NCBI RefSeq assembly: GCF_000974985.2
Contig: NZ_LAVA02000016.1
Coordinates: forward strand, 62,001-126,000
Source of the DNA: Streptomyces mangrovisoli
GTDB lineage: Bacteria > Actinomycetota > Actinomycetes > Streptomycetales > Streptomycetaceae
Reading direction: 5' to 3'
Length of the DNA: 64,000 nt
Notes under the pieces: model-generated
Told to the model about the DNA's origin: nothing
The model's database searches: none
What the model saw: only the letters and a program-made list of their open reading frames with translations
In this document: positions 60,872-64,000 of the stretch, in pieces
How the letters are laid out: each line of letters opens with the position of its first letter
Numbering within the stretch: position 1 is the stretch's first letter
Translations under genes and position numbers: made by a program

Positions 60872-61702
60872 ATGCCACAGACCTTCACAGATCACCGCCG
60901 CTCCAGCTCGGCCAGGCGTGCCGCCGTCGGTGCCCTCGGCGTCGCCGCGTTCGCGTTGGCGGCCCTGTCCGCGCCGACCCCGGCGTACGCCGAGTCCGCC
61001 TCACCGCCGGCTCCCACCGAGAGCGGTGGACCGACGGCCGCGTCCACGGCGCAGGGCCCCGCCGACTTCGGCGACTGCCCGTCCCTGCCCGCGGGCGTGG
61101 ACCCGGCGAAGTGGCGCTGCGAGGTGCACACGGCCGCCCCCGAGGTGACCCTGGGGAACGTCACCATGACGCTGGCCCCGATCACCATGACGCATGCCGA
61201 GGGCCCGCTCCCCGACGGCAGTGCCGGGCAGGTCTGGGGTGCGATGCACAGCACGCCCACGCCCGTACCCGGAGGACTGGACGGGACCAGGGCCTCCGGC
61301 CGGGGAGAGCGAGCCGGGCACCGCCCGGAGAAGCTGTTCATCACGGCGGAGTACGGCGGTAGTTCCGACTTCTACACGGGGCGGCTGAGTCTGCGCTTCA
61401 AGCTGACGAACCCCCTGCTGTCGCGGCGGTGCGCCATCGGCGGCGAGACCCCCGTGGACTTCCAGCTCAAGCGGTCCGGGCCGTCGGAGTGGATATCCCA
61501 GGACCCGCCGATCATCAAGTTCTCCGCGTACGACGACACGTTCACCGCCCCGGGGGTCAGCCACTGCGGTCCGCTCACCGGCCTGCTCGACCGACGGCTC
61601 GGCCTGCCCGCGTCCGATGGCAACTTGCTGTCGTACGACGCGACCTACACCTTCGTGACCTACGACAAGCTGCCGGGAAGCCAGACCCTTTCCCGGTCGT
61701 GA
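60872..61702 (+). CDS. secreted protein of unknown function
   Basis: A 276-residue exported protein. Signal peptide about 1-40 (SSSARRAAVGALGVAAFALA, then ALSAPTPAYA cleavage site). The mature part starts disordered, then has CPSLPAGVDPAKWRCEVHTA and further beta-rich sequence with four cysteines, WISQDPPIIKFSAYDDTFTA and a final YDATYTFVTYDKL. Relatives are common in Streptomyces exteriors and unnamed. Its ATG has CAGGAGC upstream. The next gene, an ECF sigma factor, is 55 bases on but is probably separate. Confidence 0.78.
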   Translation: MPQTFTDHRRSSSARRAAVGALGVAAFALAALSAPTPAYAESASPPAPTESGGPTAASTAQGPADFGDCPSLPAGVDPAKWRCEVHTAAPEVTLGNVTMTLAPITMTHAEGPLPDGSAGQVWGAMHSTPTPVPGGLDGTRASGRGERAGHRPEKLFITAEYGGSSDFYTGRLSLRFKLTNPLLSRRCAIGGETPVDFQLKRSGPSEWISQDPPIIKFSAYDDTFTAPGVSHCGPLTGLLDRRLGLPASDGNLLSYDATYTFVTYDKLPGSQTLSRS

Positions 61703-61757
61703 GGGCGTCTGCCGCCTCGCCCGCGGTATCGGCGCACCGGGCGTCTACGATCGTCGC

Positions 61758-62702
61758 ATGGCCTCGATCATGAGTGACGTCGACCGGTTCGAGACCGCCA
61801 GGCCCCGGCTGGAAGCGATCGCCTACCGGTTGCTCGGCTCGGCGGCCGAGGCGGAGGATGCGGTGCAGGAGACGTACCTGCGCTGGCAGGCGGCCGACAT
61901 CGGGCGGATCGAGGTCCCCGAGGCGTGGCTGACCAGAGTCCTGACCAACTACTGCCTCAATCAGCTGACTTCGGCCCGCGCGCGACGCGAGACGTACGTG
62001 GGGCAGTGGCTGCCGGAACCGCTGCTCGCCGGGGACGCGATGCTCGGCCCGGCCGACACCGCCGAACAGCGCGAGTCGGTGTCCTACGCCGTCCTGGTCC
62101 TGCTGGAACGGCTGTCGCCCAAGGAGCGGGCGGTGTACGTCCTGCGGGAGGCGTTCGACTACCCCCACCGGGAGATCGCCGAGATCCTGGACATCACCGA
62201 GGCGGCCGGCCAGCAGCTCTACCACCGGGCCAAGAAGCACGTCGCGGAGGGCGGGGCGCGCACCGAGGTGGACGAAGCCGCCGCGCGACGGGTCGTCGAG
62301 GAGTTCCTGGAGGCCGCGACCAGCGGGCGCACGGAACCCCTGGTGCGCCTGCTCACCCAGGACGCCGTGGCCATCGGTGACGGCGGCGGCAAGGTCCCGG
62401 CCCGTGCCAAGGCGTTCGAGGGCGCGAAGGCGGTCGCCACGTTCCTGCGCGGGCTGTTCAAGCCCAGTCCGGCCAAGCGGGCGTACATCGGCGGCGTTCC
62501 CGGGATGTACGCCGCCATCGCCAACGGCGGACCCGCGATCGTCGCGGTCGTGGACGGTCGCGTCGCCGCCATCACCTGCCTGGAGGTCACCCCGGAGGGG
62601 ATCACGGCGGTCCGCAGCCAGGTCAACCCGGACAAGCTCGTCCGCGCGACGCGGCAGTGGGCCGCCGCGGAGCACGCGGAAGGGCCGATCTGCACCCTCT
62701 GA
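61758..62702 (+). CDS. SigJ-type ECF RNA polymerase sigma factor with SnoaL-like C-terminal domain
   Basis: 314 residues. Sigma region 2 (RLEAIAYRLLGSAAEAEDAV, then QETYLRWQ) and region 4 (LSPKERAVYVLREAFDYPHR, then EIAEILDITEAAGQQLYHRA) are followed by a SnoaL/NTF2-like domain (about 170-295), the layout of the SigJ/ECF41 group in which the C-terminal domain controls activity instead of an anti-sigma factor. ECF41 genes usually neighbour a carboxymuconolactone decarboxylase or oxidoreductase; here an FAD-oxidoreductase gene follows by 121 bases. ATG 61758 or 61770 may be the start; no clear ribosome binding site. Confidence 0.9.
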   Translation: MASIMSDVDRFETARPRLEAIAYRLLGSAAEAEDAVQETYLRWQAADIGRIEVPEAWLTRVLTNYCLNQLTSARARRETYVGQWLPEPLLAGDAMLGPADTAEQRESVSYAVLVLLERLSPKERAVYVLREAFDYPHREIAEILDITEAAGQQLYHRAKKHVAEGGARTEVDEAAARRVVEEFLEAATSGRTEPLVRLLTQDAVAIGDGGGKVPARAKAFEGAKAVATFLRGLFKPSPAKRAYIGGVPGMYAAIANGGPAIVAVVDGRVAAITCLEVTPEGITAVRSQVNPDKLVRATRQWAAAEHAEGPICTL

Positions 62703-62823
62703 CACCTACGCGCGGGATGTGACGCAGGACACATCCGGATCCTGTCAGGAATCGTCGGGCTGCCCGGTTCAAGAGGCACACCACGCCGGACCACGGCGGA
62801 CCGTTCCAGACAGGAGCACGGAC

Positions 62824-64000
62824 ATGCAGCACCGCATCGTCGTCCTCGGAGCCGGCTACACGGGAGCCGTCGCCGCCGGCCGCCTCGCCAAGCGACTGCA
62901 CCGCGCGGACGTCGCCATCACGCTCGTCAACCCCGAGCCGGACTTCGTCGAGCGTGTCCGGATGCACCAGCTCGCCACCGGGCAGGACCTCAAGGCCCGG
63001 CCCTTCGACGAGATGTTCGCGGGCACCGGCGTGGAACTGGTGCTCGCCACGGTCACCGCCGTCGACGCCGACCGCGGGACGGTCTCCGTCACCGGCGCCG
63101 ACGGGCCCGCCGAGCTGCCCTACGACACCCTGGTCTACGCCCTCGGCAGTCGCTGGAACCACGGGGACGTCCCGGGCGTCGCCCAATTTGCCGACGAACT
63201 GGCGAGCAGGCCGGGTGCCCGCCGCCTCCGCGACCGCCTGGCCGCACTGGACGCGGGCGCCCCGGTACTCGTCGTGGGCGGCGGACTGACCGGCGTGGAG
63301 GCCGCGACCGAGATCGCCGAGGCCCGCCCGGACCTCGACGTCCGCCTGGCCGTCCGCGGCGCCCTCGGCGACTGGCTCTCGCCCAAGGGCCGCGCCCACC
63401 TGTGCAAGGTGACCGACGGACTCGGCATCGACGTACAGGAGGAGGCGGCCGTCACCGCCGTCGCGGTGGACGGCGCGACGGCCGCCGACGGCCGCACCCT
63501 CCCCGCCGCGGTCACCGTGTGGACCACGGGTTTCGCCGTCCACCCGATCGCCGGCGCCACCACCCTGAAGACCAGCGAGACCGGTCGGATCCTGGTCGAC
63601 TCCACCATGCGCTCGGTCTCGCATCCCGACGTGTACGCCATCGGCGACGCGGCGTTGGCCGTCGGCCCCCAGGACAAGCCCCTGCGCATGTCCTGCGCGT
63701 CGGGAGTGCCCATGGCCTGGCAGGCCGCCGATGCCATCGCCGCCCGGCTCACCGGCACCAAGGTGCCCCAGGTCTCCATCCGGTACTACCAGCAGTGCGT
63801 CTCCCTGGGCCGCAAGGAGGGCCTGATCCAGTTCGTCACCGCCGACGACCAAGCCGTCGACCGTGTCCTGACGGGCCGTTCGGCCGCCGTGTACAAGGAA
63901 CTGATCTGCAAGGGCGCGGCGTGGGGCGTCGCCAACCCGACGGTGGGCCTGCCGACCCGGCGGCGGCGCGTGGTGCGAGCGGACGCCCCGCGACCCGCCC
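62824..64000 (+). CDS. type II NADH-dehydrogenase-like FAD oxidoreductase (partial)
   Basis: The reading frame is open from ATG 62824 (after AGGAG) to the window end, so only ~392 residues are visible. The FAD-binding HRIVVLGAGYTGAVAAGRLA start, VVGGGLTGVEAATEIAEARP (NAD site near 155), and VYAIGDAALAVGP near 265 are typical of NDH-2/pyridine nucleotide-disulfide-type enzymes. It could oxidise NADH to reduce quinone or act on another acceptor. It is the likely target partner of the SigJ-type sigma gene just upstream. Confidence 0.88.
   Translation, partial: MQHRIVVLGAGYTGAVAAGRLAKRLHRADVAITLVNPEPDFVERVRMHQLATGQDLKARPFDEMFAGTGVELVLATVTAVDADRGTVSVTGADGPAELPYDTLVYALGSRWNHGDVPGVAQFADELASRPGARRLRDRLAALDAGAPVLVVGGGLTGVEAATEIAEARPDLDVRLAVRGALGDWLSPKGRAHLCKVTDGLGIDVQEEAAVTAVAVDGATAADGRTLPAAVTVWTTGFAVHPIAGATTLKTSETGRILVDSTMRSVSHPDVYAIGDAALAVGPQDKPLRMSCASGVPMAWQAADAIAARLTGTKVPQVSIRYYQQCVSLGRKEGLIQFVTADDQAVDRVLTGRSAAVYKELICKGAAWGVANPTVGLPTRRRRVVRADAPRPA

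Overview
The window is about 72% G+C, with strong G/C bias at third codon positions, frequent GTG starts and ATGA/TGATG gene overlaps. Its gene content is a Streptomyces-type gas vesicle cluster, a SigB/F-family sigma factor, GAF-ANTAR and ANTAR proteins, a PP2C-type phosphatase, LigD-type end-joining functions and an Mrp-type antiporter. It therefore comes from a Streptomyces (or very close actinomycete) chromosome. I see no rRNA, tRNA, CRISPR array, insertion sequence or phage gene. The content is mostly accessory, stress-related metabolism, not core housekeeping.

Layout. 0-3 kb: sirtuin, and a TrkA-C/CPA2 cation:proton antiporter pair. 3.2-6.3 kb: a large secreted alpha-amylase with two CBM25 modules. 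6.4-8.2 kb: a hypothetical gene and two decayed, frameshifted genes. 8.4-11.2 kb: small proteins, then a tightly overlapping operon of HemK2-like methyltransferase, CDGSH iron-sulfur protein and heme-oxygenase-like diiron oxidase. 11.3-13.2 kb: an SRPBCC protein and a lysine-rich protein, which I read as gvpZ/gvpY-type gas vesicle accessories. 13.7-19.5 kb: FMN glutamate-synthase-like protein, PoxB-like enzyme, transketolase. 19.8-26.3 kb: PRC-barrel protein, AI-2E-type permease, PP2C phosphatase, HhH-GPD glycosylase plus LigD-type polymerase, Rho-N-like protein, DUF1345 membrane protein. 26.5-31.4 kb: PfpI-type protein and the gas vesicle operon gvpO-A-F-G-J-L-S-K. 31.5-43.5 kb: membrane proteins, pyrophosphatase, isochorismatase-like hydrolase, alcohol dehydrogenase, SDR, wHTH and ANTAR regulators, HAD phosphatase. 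43.5-50.5 kb: an F420-type oxidoreductase and a membrane-bound formate dehydrogenase operon. 50.9-54.6 kb: a compact Mrp antiporter operon, divergent from the formate dehydrogenase. 54.7-64 kb: carotenoid-desaturase-like protein, SRPBCC, GAF-ANTAR, SigB-family sigma factor, secreted proteins, a SigJ-type ECF sigma factor and a type-II NADH-dehydrogenase-like protein running off the end.

How it fits together. Several units point to osmotic/redox/general stress: SigB-type sigma factor, PP2C phosphatase, ANTAR proteins, cation:proton antiporters, CDGSH/HDO proteins and gas vesicles. GNNT-N14-16-GGGTAC/T-like promoters precede at least three genes (35.5, 38.6 and 41.7 kb). The formate dehydrogenase and the Mbh-ordered Mrp module lie back to back, which invites the idea that formate oxidation and cation/proton transport are linked.

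The region also carries scars: frameshifted genes at 7.1-8.0 and 35.5 kb, a dehydrogenase tail at 24.9 kb, colliding gene tails at 37.5-37.7 kb, and a copy of 105 bp of mrpD 5.8 kb downstream of the intact gene. Functions are inferred from motifs read by eye; no database search was possible.
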